Shown: piece by piece, positions 32,606-46,288 of the stretch
Position numbering within the stretch: the stretch's first letter is position 1
How the letters are laid out: each line of letters opens with the position of its first letter
Assembly: GCA_029204225.1 (NCBI GenBank)
Contig: CM055104.1
Span: 27,705,253-27,769,252 of the forward strand
Reading direction: 5' to 3'
Length of the DNA: 64,000 nt
From: Diphasiastrum complanatum
Lineage: Eukaryota > Streptophyta > Lycopodiopsida > Lycopodiales > Lycopodiaceae
Notes under the pieces: model-generated
The model's input: only the letters and a program-made list of their open reading frames with translations
Databases searched by the model: none
Told to the model about the DNA's origin: nothing
Program-made: the position numbers and the translations under genes

Positions 32606-35600
32606 ATGGAGCGGAATTGGCGGCATGCAAGACACTTTGAAGGGGTTGTTTGTTACATGCTGCTGACATTATTCACTGTCCATGTTTGTGGTAAATTTGT
32701 GGTTGAGAAGAATAGCATAAGCGTTACATCGCCGGATTCGTTGAAAGGCGTGTACGATAGTGCCATCGGTAACTTTGGTTTACCAGAGTATGGAGGCACT
32801 ATGGCGGGCATGGTCGTTTATCCTAAAGATGGGGCTAAGGCCTGCAAGTCTTTCAGCGAGTCTTTTAAAAAGGCAACCAGCGGAGGGCTTCCATCCGTAG
32901 TTCTTGTCGACAGAGGAGGTCTGTGTTTCCTTTATTACCACGGGCCTAGGCATAATTCCCCGCTCGCTAGTTTGGATCTGCATTTGAGATTCTCAGTTAT
33001 TTAATAATCTATTGGTGTATCATATATTGCAGATTGCTATTTTGCTTTGAAGGTTTGGAACGCACAGAATGCCGGTGCAGCTGCTGTTCTTGTAGCTGAC
33101 GATAGATCTGAGGCTCTAATCACTATGGACTCTCCAGAGGAAGGTAATGCAACACCAGACTATCTGGACAATATCACAATTCCATCAGCATTGATTGAGA
33201 AGAAATTTGGTGATAGTCTGAAGAAGGCGTTAGGTTCTGGGGATATGGTGAACATTAATCTAGACTGGAGGGAGTCTTTACCTCATCCAGATGATAGAGT
33301 TGAATATGAGTTTTGGACAAACAGTAATGACGAATGCGGTTCTAAATGTGACACACAAGTAGAATTTGTGAAGAATTTCAAAGGTGCTGCACAGATCATG
33401 GAACAGGGGGGTTACACCTTGTTCACTCCACATTACATCACTTGGTATTGTCCACAAGCCTTTACTCTAAGCAAGCAGTGCAAGTCTCAGTGCATCAATC
33501 ATGGGAGGTATTGTGCCCCAGACCCAGAGCAGGACTTCACCGTAGGTTACGACGGGAAAGATGTGGTGGCTGAAAATCTTAGACAGCTCTGTGTTTTTAA
33601 AATTGCGACAGATATACAAAAACCTTGGATCTGGTGGGACTACGTAACCGACTTTCAGATCCGGTGCCCTATGAAAGACAAGAAGTACAACCAAGATTGC
33701 GCAGAAGAAGTCATGAAGTCTTTAGGTTTGTTTTCCATTTGGTAACTTTGCATTGCTACATCACTCGATTGTGTTATTGCAAGTTGACATGGTTCTGCTC
33801 ACCATCTACAGTCTCAAAAGCTCCCCCGTTCATACTTTTAATTATATGCAGAAATTATCTTACTAATCTCATAATGCTTTATTTTTATTATGTTGGATTG
33901 ACAGAGCTTCCAATTGACAAGATTCGAGATTGCATGGGAAATCCAGAGGCAGATGAAGATAATCCTTTTTTAAAAGCAGAACAGGAAGCACAGGTATGGA
34001 ACCCTTTCACAAGTGGCCTTACTGATTTTTTATATGGTTTCTCAAAGGGGAGTTAAGTGTATGCTTCAAATGTTAGAGATTTATGAAAGAAAAGATCCGG
34101 CTGAAGGTAATCAGTTATATATTGTCTTATGGCTTCCACAAAATTGTTAATTTGGAGTTCAGAAAGTTAACTAGGCTGTACATGTAACTCTCAGGTGGGA
34201 CATGATTCTCGAGGAGATGTAACAATATTACCTACACTTGTCATCAATAACAGGCAGTATAGAGGTACTTACCATGCTACTTATGATTCAAATTCCGATG
34301 TCTTGGTGATTCGAGCATCCAATTCCATGATTTAAAACTTTCGTGTTGATTCTTGGCAGGGAAGCTTGATAAAGGAGCTGTGCTAAAAGCTATATGCTCG
34401 GGATTTCAGGAGAAAACTGAGCCACCTGTTTGTCTAAGTGATGGTAAATATATTGATAATTATGAAGGATGCTTGCTAATTTAAGTCATTTCAGCCTGCA
34501 CATTTGACTATGAGGGGTGGGAGGATTGATTTCGAATGTTGTAACAACCAATATCATAGCTTAACCCGAGAGAATATTTGAAAGTTTCTTTGAATAAGTT
34601 GTTGTCCACGAGAGGTGGGAGGATCAAAATGGATTCTTAATACATAGCTATTAGAACATACCAATCTTGCACATGGAATAAGTATCATCGTTCTAGATTC
34701 CCATCTAGGTGGCAACCCTTTTGGTTTGCTACTAATATCAGACTTTCTCTTGGAATACACTTGACCTAACCTATGACTTCACAACACTTTCACTAAAATC
34801 AATCTGGAAGATTTGAAGTTTCGTGTTAATAAGCTAATTCGAGATGTTTTTAGCAAAAAATCAAAGGACACGATGAAAAGCTTTAAAAGTTGAAAAGAGT
34901 GGTTTGCATTTTGAGTTTAGTTGGCTTAAGAACAAAAATCAAGATGTCGATTTAAAGAAGAAAAGATTTACTAAAATAGTTGATGTTGATGTTGAAGTTC
35001 GTTGTACTTGGCTGCACTTTCTCATGGATAACTTGCATGTTTCACGAGGTGATTTGCTTTTTCAACAAACCATAGGTATTTCCATGGGTACTAATTGTGT
35101 TGTTCATCTAGCTAACTTTTATCTTTTCTCTTATGATTTATACAAAGATTAGTTTCTCGTGGTACTTGTCCCATCTTATTCCATAAATCAACTCATGTTA
35201 GAAGATATATTGATGACTTATTTGTTCCTGATCGTCCTAATTTTGGTAGTTTTCTACATTTTTGGTGGAGGAATCTATCCTAAAGACTCGTGTGAACCTA
35301 AGTGTACAACTAGTGATGATGAGTACAATTTTTCAGATCTGTCTATAAGCCAGGCTAGGTTAGGTTTTTTGGTTGATATTTTTGATAAAAGGCTGTAGCC
35401 ACAAGACAGTAACTTGAACATAATTCGCATGCCTCATATTTCTTCAAATATTATTATTTTTTCTTTCTTCTTATTGGTTGTCTTTTGCTTCTTAGTCAAC
35501 ACGTGGTCTACCCAAGAGAATATAAATTCTTTCGAAACCCAATTAGCAACTTATGCTTGGGTACTGATGAGACATAAGCAATGTTGTTTGGCTAAGATTT

Positions 35601-38600
35601 GTTTATTGAATTTTAAATTATTGTTTTGACTTAGATTCTTTGACTTTTTGAGTTGCTCGTATATTGTTTCTAAGCTTTACCTTATGACATCACTGACTTT
35701 TCTATATAAATTTGTGCAATTGGATATATTCTAATTTCATAAATAGATATAATATCACCAAAAGAAGCAAACTCTTACAAAATAGATGAACAATATTCTA
35801 AAATGTGACATACAATATTATTTGTTCTTAGTTGCATTGATTTCACACGAACAGATGGATGATTGGTATATAGTTGTACATAGCCTATCAAGTATTTCAG
35901 CACATGAGATCTCAAAGGAGCTAGTTCACAAATTATTAAGAGACAAATGATAGTCAAAAGGTCTACTTGGGAGACAACACATACGAATTTAAAAGGCCAA
36001 GGGAGTATGTTAGTACATATCCTTTTAAAAGAAGTCAAATATAGAAAGAAGTGTTTTGCATGTGCCTAGTCTTGTAGAGAATCTATTGTCTATTAGTGCT
36101 ATCACTAGCCAAAGAATGAAGATGAAAGATGATGAGTGCTTGCCCAAAGATAGCGACCATAACTATAGACTTGTGTGGCAAAAGGAGTTAAAGAAGAAGA
36201 CCTCTATACATTATGAGTCAATACCAAGTCATCATGCGTTTTATAGTTTCCACGAACTGCGGTTCGAGGTTCTAATTGCAGTTTGAATTGAACAAATCTT
36301 TCGGAGCCAAATCAGACCAAAATCTGGTTTGAACATAAAAAAAGAAGTAGCAACCCAATTCGTTGTTGATTACCACTTTCAATATTTTAGGGGGGGGGGA
36401 GGGAGGGGGAGAGGGAGACGGAAAAAAGAAGAAGAATAAGCTTTATTAATGTCTTTTCCATTCCAAAAGGCATATAAGACGAATAAGTACATATTAGGTG
36501 TGTAGAGCAAATGGGAGCGTATAAAAAACGTTTCCAAGTAGGTAAAAGAAAAATGCATATAATGTAAATCTAGGTATAGATACCAATGATAAAGAAACTA
36601 CATCGATATGAATTATGAACTATCTATGAAAGCCTCAGTTCGTGTCTTGGAGGTGGTGGTGGTGCTGCTACTGAAGAAGGATGTATTACAAGCTGCGGTA
36701 GGAAATATAATGGGGATATGTTGTCGATATCGAATATCTAAGGGACCTCTCCTCGTGTTAGGATGAGTAAGTCTAACTGCAGGATGGCGTAGGGAGGTGC
36801 ACAATCTCTGACTCTGTGGGAAGTCACGTCATCAACCCCATCATTGTCCTAGTCAAACATTAACACTCGGCCTTATAACAACATTCAAGATGTAGGAAGG
36901 ATGAATATACGTTAGTTGCCTTTAGAGAGCCTTATAAGTGGTTGAATGTGATGTGTAAGAGCTTTCAATAGAGGTAGAAAGTTTTGGTGGCTGTAAAAAT
37001 AAAAAAAAACAAACAAAAGTTTGGGTTAGTATGTATGACATGTTTCTTTGTTCGTATGTGGATGCTACAAGCATTTGTTTTTGGCGATTTATGTTGCTAC
37101 GATAAACACATTGGAGCCACTATGTTGTCTTGTAGACCTTCCATCGTTCCCATTTTTCTTAAGCTTATATGTATACTATGTTTTAGTTGTAAATTCATAT
37201 TATCGTTATGACTAGTCATTATGGATTTTTTGTGGCATATAGGTCAAGAAAGAAGACAAGGATATCGTAGTGATAAGTTAGAAATGACAATAGTTAGTCT
37301 CTATTCTTTAAGCCAGGCTAGCTTGGTCATCAATCAAGTACCTAACAATTTAGGAGTTTTAAGGCCCTTTTTATTTTATGTTATCCATTTAAGATTTTCC
37401 TTGTATTGATTATGTTACTTTGAGCTTTGACTTGGCTAGATGCATGGTAACCAACCTTATTACTATAACATAATCGCAAATGATCATATTTTCATTGATA
37501 ACAATAAAGATTCGTTGATTTTGAACCAACAATGGGAAAAATGTTCAAAACATTTGAAACACTTTTCAAACAACACATGTTAAATGTTTTGTTCCAACTA
37601 GGTTTTGAACCCAAGGGCCGAAGGACTCGGGTGTGCTCCAGCTCTATATTTTTAAGCTTGGTGGAGGTTCATCAAAGCAACCTGAAGATTGAGACATCCC
37701 CAAAATTTTACTTGGGCAACGTTTGAGTAGATTTAGGCGCCCACAAGTGATCATGAGCGGTTGACTCAACAAAGAGATGCGTTCCCAGGTTGTCTGGTCT
37801 AAGTGCTTAGTGAGTGAAGGAGCATTAGTTCTGTTTACGTAAGATCATATGTGGTTCCTCATTTGACTCCTTGTGAAATCATCTATTGTTTTTTTCCTAG
37901 TTTGCAAGGACCATTGAGATATGGTGTGGGCTCTTTTTACATGTGCGGTAGAGGCTCTTATTAGCTTACTACTACTTAGGAATGTGCCATATCACTTGCA
38001 TCCAAATTGAGGCATAAATATGTCAACTTACAAGCATCATCTTCTTTGCAATATAAATCTACCATCTTGTGTGTCTTAGCTACTACTACTTTTAGTTAAT
38101 CTAACAACCTGCTTTTGTTCATCAGTATCTCTAGCTAAGATGGATGATACATGGGTCAAGAAGTTTTTTGTGTGTGTGGCATGTAGCACACACGAGAACT
38201 AGGTATGTGGAAGAGTCAGCTTTTTCTGTTCCTTTAGCTAAGGCACACACTTGATTATCGCACACGTTACGTGGGAGAGCATTGCTATATGGGATTTATT
38301 TGTTGAACTACCGAGGACCCAAGTTAGGTCAAACTCTACTTGTGTGGTAGCAAATTGATTATCCAAGATGGCCCAATTATTTGCAATCAGAAAACAATGT
38401 GAGAGCTGCCACTTTGTTTGAGTTGTTTGATTCAAAACATGGTGAAATTGGATGGACTTCACGAATCGTGTAGTCTCAGATCACTTCATTCTCACTGTCT
38501 TAGCCTTTGTTAAGAAAAGCAAAAGATAGTTTTCTATTACTACTTATATGTAGTGATTTGTTTTCGGAGTTGGCCATAGCTTGATAGCAAGACAGAAGAT

Positions 38601-41600
38601 GCTAGGTTGAAGGAGATTACTATTAGCTACTCAACCGTTTGGAAAGGTTTTATTTATAAAAATTGTTGAGGCAAAATTACAGCCTATATCACTAAACCCA
38701 ATAACTGGGAGCCGAACATTTGAAGTGATGGGTAGAGAGATGTGGAGGGCATGACCCCTACCTTAAGCTGCTCGCATTAATCGGTCAATTCCATAAGGAG
38801 GATCCGGCATCCTGATTAAGGAGGAAATGCAAACTTTTGATTAAATCTATAGTGGATCTGTTTCTACGTTCAAGCTTCTAGGCTTTGACTCTTGAGTGAA
38901 CTTGTTGCAGTCCAATGATGCGGTTGGTTTTTTGGTCAAGTGCATGCTGCTGAATTGACCTAATGCATGAACTGCAGTTGCTAATCCATATAGAAACTAA
39001 TTTCAACTGGTTGACTGTTGCATTGCAATTACAAAATTTAAACAGTGAAATTTTTTGTGATGCATCTGAATAGAAAGACAAAGTAGTCCTTTTGTGGATC
39101 TGTGGATTTTAGAATTGCCATGACATTGAAGGTAGCTTTTACAGCATGTGGTAAAAAACACTTCGGTGGATATTCTTTGTTTGACTTTTTTTGGGATGGC
39201 ATTGAATGTTTTCTAATAAGTTTAACATTAAATTGCAGGAATTGAAACAAATGAGTGCCTTACAAATAATGGGGGCTGCTGGACAAATCCAAAGACCAAC
39301 GTAACAGCATGCAAAGTAAGTGCTTCAGTTGTATCATGAAATATCATTCAAAATCTGGATTGTGAACTTCTGATTATATTCAATCTTCTGGCAAGTTGTT
39401 TCTGTGAAAACAGTTAGTTAGTCGCTGTGGGTCCTGACTACCTACCCATCACACATTTTAGAGTGCAGACATATTGGAGGACTGGACTAAAATTTTCAGT
39501 TAGCAATAAGTGTCATCTATGACCTAGCAAACTGTGAATTAGTCTGATTAAATCTTCAATGATTAGGCCTTTTTCTAAGCTTGAAAGTATTATCAACGAT
39601 CTGGTGCTTGTTGTTTATGAAGAGCTGGCTTCATTTTCATCCTCTGAAGTTTTTTTGGAAATTTAGTGGTAATTCAAGCTTGGACTCAGCTTGCATACAT
39701 CCCCGTTAGAGATCACAGCCTGACAGAAAGAGTTAGACTGTGAGAGGCTTAACTGGCCTTATATAATAGATGCTATTGAACTTTGCAATATCAGGTGGAT
39801 TTTAAGAAGAATTGGATTTTGCCTAGGACGCGAGATTCTAAAGGATGTCTGTGTAACTTTTTCTGTTGATGGATGTGCACAGGATAGATCCTAAAGGATG
39901 TCTGTGTAACTTTTTCTGTTGATGGATGTGCACAGGATACGTTCAGGGGCCGAGTTTGTGAGTGTCCTTTGGTACAGGGTGTGCAGTTTCAGGGAGATGG
40001 TTACAACAATTGTGAAGGTAAGGAATTACACACTTGAATTGGTCATTTTTTCTGAGTAGATTTTTATCTAATCTCTGTACATATTTTCTATCCTCAGCAA
40101 TCTCTTTTCTATTTGTTCAATTGTGGCATCAAATAAGATCTTTTTTTGGATATGCTGCAGCAAATTTTAGTGAGTTTTATGCCTTTCCTTGTTACAGCTG
40201 GTTGATGTTTTGGGTGCATGATGAGATCTTGTCAGCATGCTTTGAAAAACTCTAACTAATATTAAGGACTTAACTACGAGTTTTCATCCTTCCAAATTTA
40301 TTTCAAGTGTTAGAGCTCGATGGATCTTACTGTAAACACATTCTGCCACTAATCATTTATCTGATGGAAATTTTCATACTGGTCAGTGTGAAGTTTGAGC
40401 TTTATAGTCTGTTGAAAATTCTGGAGCTATGGTGTACCTAAACCACCCATAAAAGTTTCCATCTTAAGGTAGGTTTGTTTTTATGAAAATGTTTGCAAAT
40501 TTTCTGATTTAATGAAAAGCTTGCAAGCACACTTTTTAACTCAAATGTGTGAAGGTTGTAACTTCAAACTTTTGCTGGCCTTTATGTGGCTTCTAAATCC
40601 TTGAAAAACCAGGACATGATAGAAGTGTGTTTCTAGCAATTGGATATTCACAGGCTTTTGTAGTTACACAATTTGAAAAGGGGGTCTCTCTGCTTTATAG
40701 CCCCAAACACTGGTTACTTCGAATTGTTTAGGAGCCTAAAACAATTCCTCTGTTATATTATTGGCTTGTAGCTGTTGGGCCAGGACGATGCAAGATTGAA
40801 AATGGAGGTTGTTGGCAGAGCACTCAGGATGGGAACACATTCTCTGCTTGCCTGGTAACACGAAACTCTCAGCCACTTCTTTATTCCAGTATCAAAGAAA
40901 TTAAGTTGATTATCCTTCCCTTTTACCGCATGATTGTGAGTGTCAGAAACAGGAATCTCAGTAGTTTGAGGATTGCGTTTTACAGGACACAGAACTGAAA
41001 GGATGCCAATGTCCAAATGGTTTCAGGGGTGATGGCATTCAGAATTGTGATGGTATATGTTATGAACTTATGGTTTTCAAGTACTTTCTACTGAGTTTTT
41101 CTACTTCAGTTTGTGTTTTTTATTGAGCTTGGGGATGAGATCCATGAATTTTGTTTACACCTTTCCTTATTCTCTTGTGTAGATGTTGATGAGTGCAAAG
41201 AAAAGCTTGCTTGCCAATGCCAAGAATGCACATGCAAAAATAAGTGGGGTGGTTATGATTGTCAATGTCAAGGCGACCTCCTTTACATTAAAGAGCAAGA
41301 TACATGCATAAGTAAGTTGAGCTTTATTTCAGAACTTTAAGGCTTGTCCTCAGTATTATCAGCTTTATTCCCCTTAAAAAAATTTCCTATCTTTGTGGAC
41401 ATGCAGGTAAGAAGGCATCGGCATCAAAAGTAAGCTGGACTGTTGCTCTAATCGTTTTGGCTGGGCTAGCTGTTGCGGGGATAGCTGGTTATGCTGTATA
41501 CAAATACAGACTTCGGGTATACTTCTGCTTTTAAGTATCTGACACTTAAAGCTTTGAGGTAGCTGTGCCGTACTGTGTTTGAAAAAGTATATGGGCTGAT

Positions 41601-41751
41601 CATCACTTCTTGCTAGATGGTAATCAACTTAGTTCTTTGTGCTTTATCCCTACAGTCTTACATGGATTCGGAAATAAGGGCCATCATGGCGCAGTACATG
41701 CCTCTAGACAGTCAGAGTGATGTCCATCAGCACCTGAACGAAGATGTCTAA
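32606..41751 (+). CDS. VSR: Vacuolar sorting receptor, 12 exons, 630 aa
   Basis: Type I membrane receptor that binds sorting signals of soluble vacuolar proteins in the Golgi or trans-Golgi network. Exons by GT-AG junctions and homology: 32606-32918, 33033-33725, 33905-33993, 34195-34264, 34360-34443, 39239-39315, 39936-40017, 40772-40854, 40986-41052, 41183-41311, 41407-41516, 41656-41751. They total 1893 bases, exactly 631 codons with TAA. A signal peptide (about 1-37) precedes [16 protein letters not shown]; a PA domain includes DRGDCYFALK and [13 protein letters not shown]; the cysteine-rich central part has [20 protein letters not shown]-like repeats follow, the last calcium-binding (DVDEC, 520-524). 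One membrane helix (about 571-594) and a cytosolic tail with the YMPL adaptor signal (613-616) complete it. Length is normal for the family (about 620-630). Start chosen: ATG 32606, because no ATG lies further up in this frame. Intron 5 is 4.8 kb, enlarged by repeats. I cannot assign a numbered orthologue. Confidence 0.96.
34904..35480 (+). pseudogene. Decayed reverse transcriptase with YIDD motif in intron 5
   Basis: Reading across two compensating frameshifts and one stop gives [15 protein letters not shown] and [13 protein letters not shown], then [20 protein letters not shown] (YIDD at 35206-35217), then [42 protein letters not shown] and, past a stop, [13 protein letters not shown]. The G-I-x-M-G-T-N-C box and the RYIDDL box are palm motifs of a reverse transcriptase. 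They are not those of copia (YVDD) or chromovirus (YLDD) elements. They resemble a family in which G-I-P-M-G-T-N-C-A and Y-I-D-D-L occur together, perhaps Penelope-like; the class is uncertain. Endonuclease and ends are not seen. Confidence 0.7.
36050..36140 (+). pseudogene. Copia gag-pre-integrase scrap
   Basis: Reads [24 protein letters not shown], the copia motif preceding integrase (compare YVPSLTKNLISVGQL at 20.4 kb). No further copia homology is evident on either side. Confidence 0.55.
36390..36417 (+). other. Guanine-run tract in intron 5
   Basis: Four or more runs of at least three G separated by one to three bases, on the sense strand of the receptor gene. This fits the usual G-quadruplex pattern. 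Confidence 0.6.
39834..39939 (+). repeat. 53-base tandem duplication covering the exon 7 acceptor
   Basis: Copies at 39834-39886 and 39887-39939 differ at about one base. Each contains the pyrimidine tract and GTGCACAG acceptor. The second (AG at 39934-39935) keeps the reading frame; the first (AG at 39881-39882) would add 53 bases and reach a TAA four codons into the exon. Confidence 0.9.
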
Positions 41752-42545
41752 TGGGGTGAGGTAGGTTACTGAAATCTGTCGTCTCCCTGCTCACTTGCAT
41801 TCAGTAAACCCTAAACCTTTGATTCAAAGCTTTCTCCTTTTTTCCAAAGAGATTTGTTGTTGTTTCCGTGCTTGATGGAAGCACCTTCTTTGTCATTGAG
41901 AATGCTATCAAAATTTTCGCATCTTGGTCACCTCAATTTTTCAATTTGTGCAGGCTTTTTTCTTCTTCACATTAATTTCTGCCCTGCCCAAGCTATAATT
42001 TGGGGGCTAAACAGGGTGAAATGCACCAGCAATAGTTTCACAATAGCCACATTGGAGTTTTCAGGAACTTGGAGTTTTCAGGGCGTTCCTGTTTAATGCA
42101 CATTTTCTTTAGGTATGAAGAGCCTTTACAACCCTCAAGTGAAGGATGGTGTATGGTGAATGAATCTGCATGCAAATTTCCTGCTTGTCGGTATTGTCAA
42201 AGTGAGACTGTTGTAATTTGATTCTGAGGCCGTGGCTTATTTAATCCCCAAAGTTACACTTCATATTCTACGTTGCAGCAATGGATGAAATGTCCTTATT
42301 ACTCAAATAATAGACAGGACTTGTAATTTAGGGGCCTGCTAACTGGCTGTTGATACTCCTAAGCTTCACTTATTGGTGGATATGAGACAAACAGAAACGA
42401 GCTTCTTTCTCACAGCTTGATTGTTCATCCAGATCAGTCCTATACATGCTCCAAGTCACGCAGGGAGTCTGACTTACAGTTTTTAGCTGAAGGATCGAGC
42501 TAACAATTTTTTATTCATGTCATTGAATAAATTGTTACCTCTCTC
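41752..42545 (+). other. Probable 3' UTR of the receptor gene
   Basis: Follows TAA 41749-41751. AATAAA-type signals are present, for example near 42526. GAGGTAGGTTACTG just after the stop could be a donor of a 3' UTR intron. The transcript end is not determined. Confidence 0.4.
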
Positions 42546-45500
42546 TTTTCATCCCGTGTGTCCATTTTGAGTGGTGGTTTTAGAAGGTGATTCTATTTGT
42601 GTATGCTTTGATATCTTTTCTTTTAGGTGATTGTCCACTAAATAGAGGTTTCACTGAGATGGTTTGTTGATGCACAATGTTCCAAGTCTGCTCGGCATCA
42701 TAAAGCCTTCAGAAAAGTAAATGTCTGTAAGTTGAACCTTTACTTGCTAACAAATGAGATGTGAACTTGATTTAAACCACTGCCATCAAGATGCAGATAT
42801 AGCATTCAACAGTTTGTGGCATGGTTTTGATTATAGAAAGTGCTTATCATCTACTAGGTATCACTTGATCGAAAGATTTACATGAAATTTTAAGATTAGT
42901 TTTTGCGAGAGAATTTCATAAAGTCAGTTATACTTATGTGTGCACAAGTCAAAGTGGGGCCTGAGAAAAACTAAGAATGTTAATTAGCTAAGCAAGTTTT
43001 ATATTCGCTGGGAAGCACAAAAATAGAAATATTCCTAGATTATGAAGTACAATTTGTTTGAAAACACATCCATTAACAATGGCCTCATAGTCCCGTAAAA
43101 CCAATAAGTAACAGAAACATTACTCTTTGTATTGCAGATCAAGGTAGAATGCATTTGAGTTAGTCTATGTATATCAATATATTGCCATTTAAATTAGTTT
43201 TTGCAATGTTTGACTTTCCTTCAACTTGCATAACATTTCTCTTGATTGTTATGGCAATTTTTTTCATTGTTACGTGTCTCAATGCTTTGTGCTTCAAATC
43301 ACGAAATAATATTGCCTTTTGGACCTACTTATATCTTTGAAGTAACAACTTGGTTCTTTGAAGTAGCAACTTGGTTTTGTGTTGACCACATGGGGAAAAA
43401 AATTATCAAGTTCAAGGTAAGTCCTTGGTTAATAAAGTTTTAGAACAGACAGGCTAATCAAAGGAAGGATGAGCGTTAAAAGAAGAATGCTTGTGGAAAG
43501 GAAAGACAAGGGAGAAGAGATTTTAGGCAGAGAAACTCTTGAAAAGAACTTAGTTGATCAGGTGAGAATCAATGCGAAGTCTTATGAAAGAGAAGGATAT
43601 TATGGAAAAAGATTTAAGCATTGCTTCCAGGCAAATACTTGAAATCTAAGAGAGAAGAGAGTGCTCTGTACTCCACCTTGGATTATTCAGACAAACTCTT
43701 TACAATTCTATTCACCCATGGTCTACTAGATTATTGTCGATGTCCCAAGTAAGGAGTTGAGTATCAATAAATACGTAAGCAAGCTTCAGACGCGTAATGG
43801 TCATGAATATCACAAACACGTCCTCATTGCGTAGTGGGACATTTTGAAACCACTATCTGGTATATATATTTGATTGTTATAAAAGACTAAATGCACCTAT
43901 CTTGATATGCTGAAAAGTTGGTATTCCCAATCAATTAGTTATCATCTGTTCAAAGGGATTGCCAACTCCAACTCACTTTTACTGACTATGCATCTATTGA
44001 TATCATGCCTAATCCAATCCAAAGTCTATAAGGCCCAATCTGTAGATATGCCATTATACATCTGTGAGGCTACCTTGGTCAATGCTCCACTTAATTACTT
44101 TGGATGCACTCTCTAGATAAAAGAATCATGCCACCCATTTTACAAACCCCAATACTCACTTATCAAGCATTTTTCAATGGTAAAACTAGACTTGGTACTA
44201 ATCCTGTCAACTTCAAGACAGGAATTCAGGTCCTTTGACTCGTTACACTGGAGTCCTTTTTGATTGATTCTGCCCCACAGGCAACTTCAAGCTGGATGCC
44301 ACCCAAGTGACATCTATTTTTTGTTTCTCACCATCGCTACTACTCAAAACCCCATCCTAAATCTGCCTAACCATAGGCTTTACCAAAGGCCCATATCTCA
44401 GGGTAGAGCTAAGGAGTATAGACTAGCTCTTTGCAGCTTCTTGTAAGCATAACAAGAGGATCCTTTCATTGTCCCCATCTTTTCATCTTTCTAGATTTCA
44501 CACACAAGCATGCATAGTGGACTTTGATTCTATCTCCTTTATCCCATCATAACCTACATGATGTTCCGGCACCTCAAAAAGTCAAATTTGTCTCCTAAAA
44601 GTAGGGGCCTTTAACTTTATGTATGCTCATTTGTCTCCTAAAAGTAGGGGCCCTTAACTTCATGTATGCTCCTGTGCTCATATGGATGATCTTCACTGTA
44701 CTTGTGATTTTCCACTGTCTCTCCATGCCTTTTGGTGCTCCACATTGGCACAACTAGAACCTTTGTAGCGACATCTTCTCCCACCTCTTCTATGTTCAAA
44801 GAACCTTGATTGCCTTGTGAACTATATGACTCAAAGAAACCTTCAAGGTTTTCAGCCCTTGTTACTATCACCATTGCTCTAGTTAAATAAAATTGCTCAC
44901 TTTACCTTCATTTTCCCATGAATTAATTTGTGAGCTGCTTCTAGCTCTAGCAGCAGATTGTCTGGTGACCACCATGTTGCCACCATCCCTGCATGACAGA
45001 GCCTTACTAGGAGCCTTTTAAGAAATTGTGCCAATAATTAGCTTCCAATGGATATACAACCTATGACCACTACACCTTGTTAGAAATATGTGGTGATCAG
45101 TAGGTTAGGAATTCCAGAAATCTGAATGACTTGTTGATCACAAAAGCGCTCCAGGACTCACTGATATAGACAATTGATCAAACAAAAATTAACATGAATG
45201 AAAGTGAAACATTATGTAGAAGAAAAACAGGTTGCAAAGTTGCATGCAAACAGTAGACAATGAACATTGTTACTGAATATTCAGAACAATGAACATGTAT
45301 AAGCATTTTTGATTTGTAAATTTGACAAAATCGCAATACATTTAGTATATGAGTGCAAATCTGAATTGTTATAAATCGCTTTTTAATTATGTTGCCTTTC
45401 TCCTTGAGTTACTCAATTAACTCTAACTAACAATTAAAAGAAGTGTAACAGTCTAAAATGATCAGGAAATTTAACTGTCAGAAAGTGGTTGTTGAGATAG

Positions 45501-45760
45501 GATTGTCAATTCAAATTGACAGTCCAAAAACTCGACCCTGATCTAATTTGACCTTGGATTAATTTTGATCCAATGTAGTTTTGTAAAAAAATTTACATAA
45601 AAAATGACGAGGAACTTGGAGTAAGTAGCAAAATGGTCCGAAAATCAGTAATAAAGATGGCACATGGTTTTATGTGTACACGTGTCAACAGAAAAGACGT
45701 TCAACATCATGCAATAACTAAAAGTCCGACGCATAATCAGAGAACTAATTATAGTATGAG
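42546..45760. other. Intergenic stretch without a recognised gene
   Basis: Short frames only (43246-43443, 43907-44116, 44638-44874), none with a motif I recognise. It contains the 43-base duplication at 44586-44671. Confidence 0.4.
44586..44671 (+). repeat. 43-base tandem duplication
   Basis: ATTTGTCTCCTAAAAGTAGG starts at 44586 and again at 44629, with few differences between copies. Confidence 0.85.
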
Positions 45761-46198
45761 TAGGCTAGCTATTTGGTACCATGGAATATTTCCATATGAT
45801 ACCGAATGCTCTGAATTCAAAAATAAGCAGAACATGAGAGACGATTACGATGTAAACGATGTCTCTACCAACAGTAAGAAAAACAATCATGAACACAATA
45901 ATAACTGTGATTTCGGGAACAGAATCAAAAGCTTGTTGTCCTTTTGGGTTATCAGAATAGGAGTCTGAGACTGCCGTAACAGTAGGATTGCGAAGCATTA
46001 GGCGTCTTGGACAGCCATGCGATCCTCTGTCTCTGATAACCGTGTTTGTGTGCAAGAGAGTGAGAGAGACAATTGCATTCAGTCAAGAATGTAATAATTG
46101 AACAGTAGCAAATTTGTGTAAATGAGAGAATCGGAACACAATACAGTAGCGTTGATAAGCGCGTATTCCTACTTACAGATTTTGAAACAATGGCTATA

Positions 46199-46200
<2 letters not shown>

Positions 46201-46287
<87 letters not shown>
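46201..46287 (+). repeat. CT microsatellite, about 43 units
   Basis: An uninterrupted TC repeat of 87 bases. Confidence 0.98.

Positions 46288-46288
<1 letters not shown>

Larger units (their letters stand above)
34444..39238 (+). other. Intron 5 of the receptor gene, 4.8 kb, repeat-filled
   Basis: The donor follows SDG at 34443; the acceptor precedes IETNEC at 39239. It contains a decayed reverse transcriptase (34904-35480), a copia scrap (36050-36140) and a G-rich run (36390-36417). Other frames in it (for example 36613-36804, 37221-37409, 37532-37726) show no motif. All other introns of the gene are under 0.8 kb. Confidence 0.85.
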
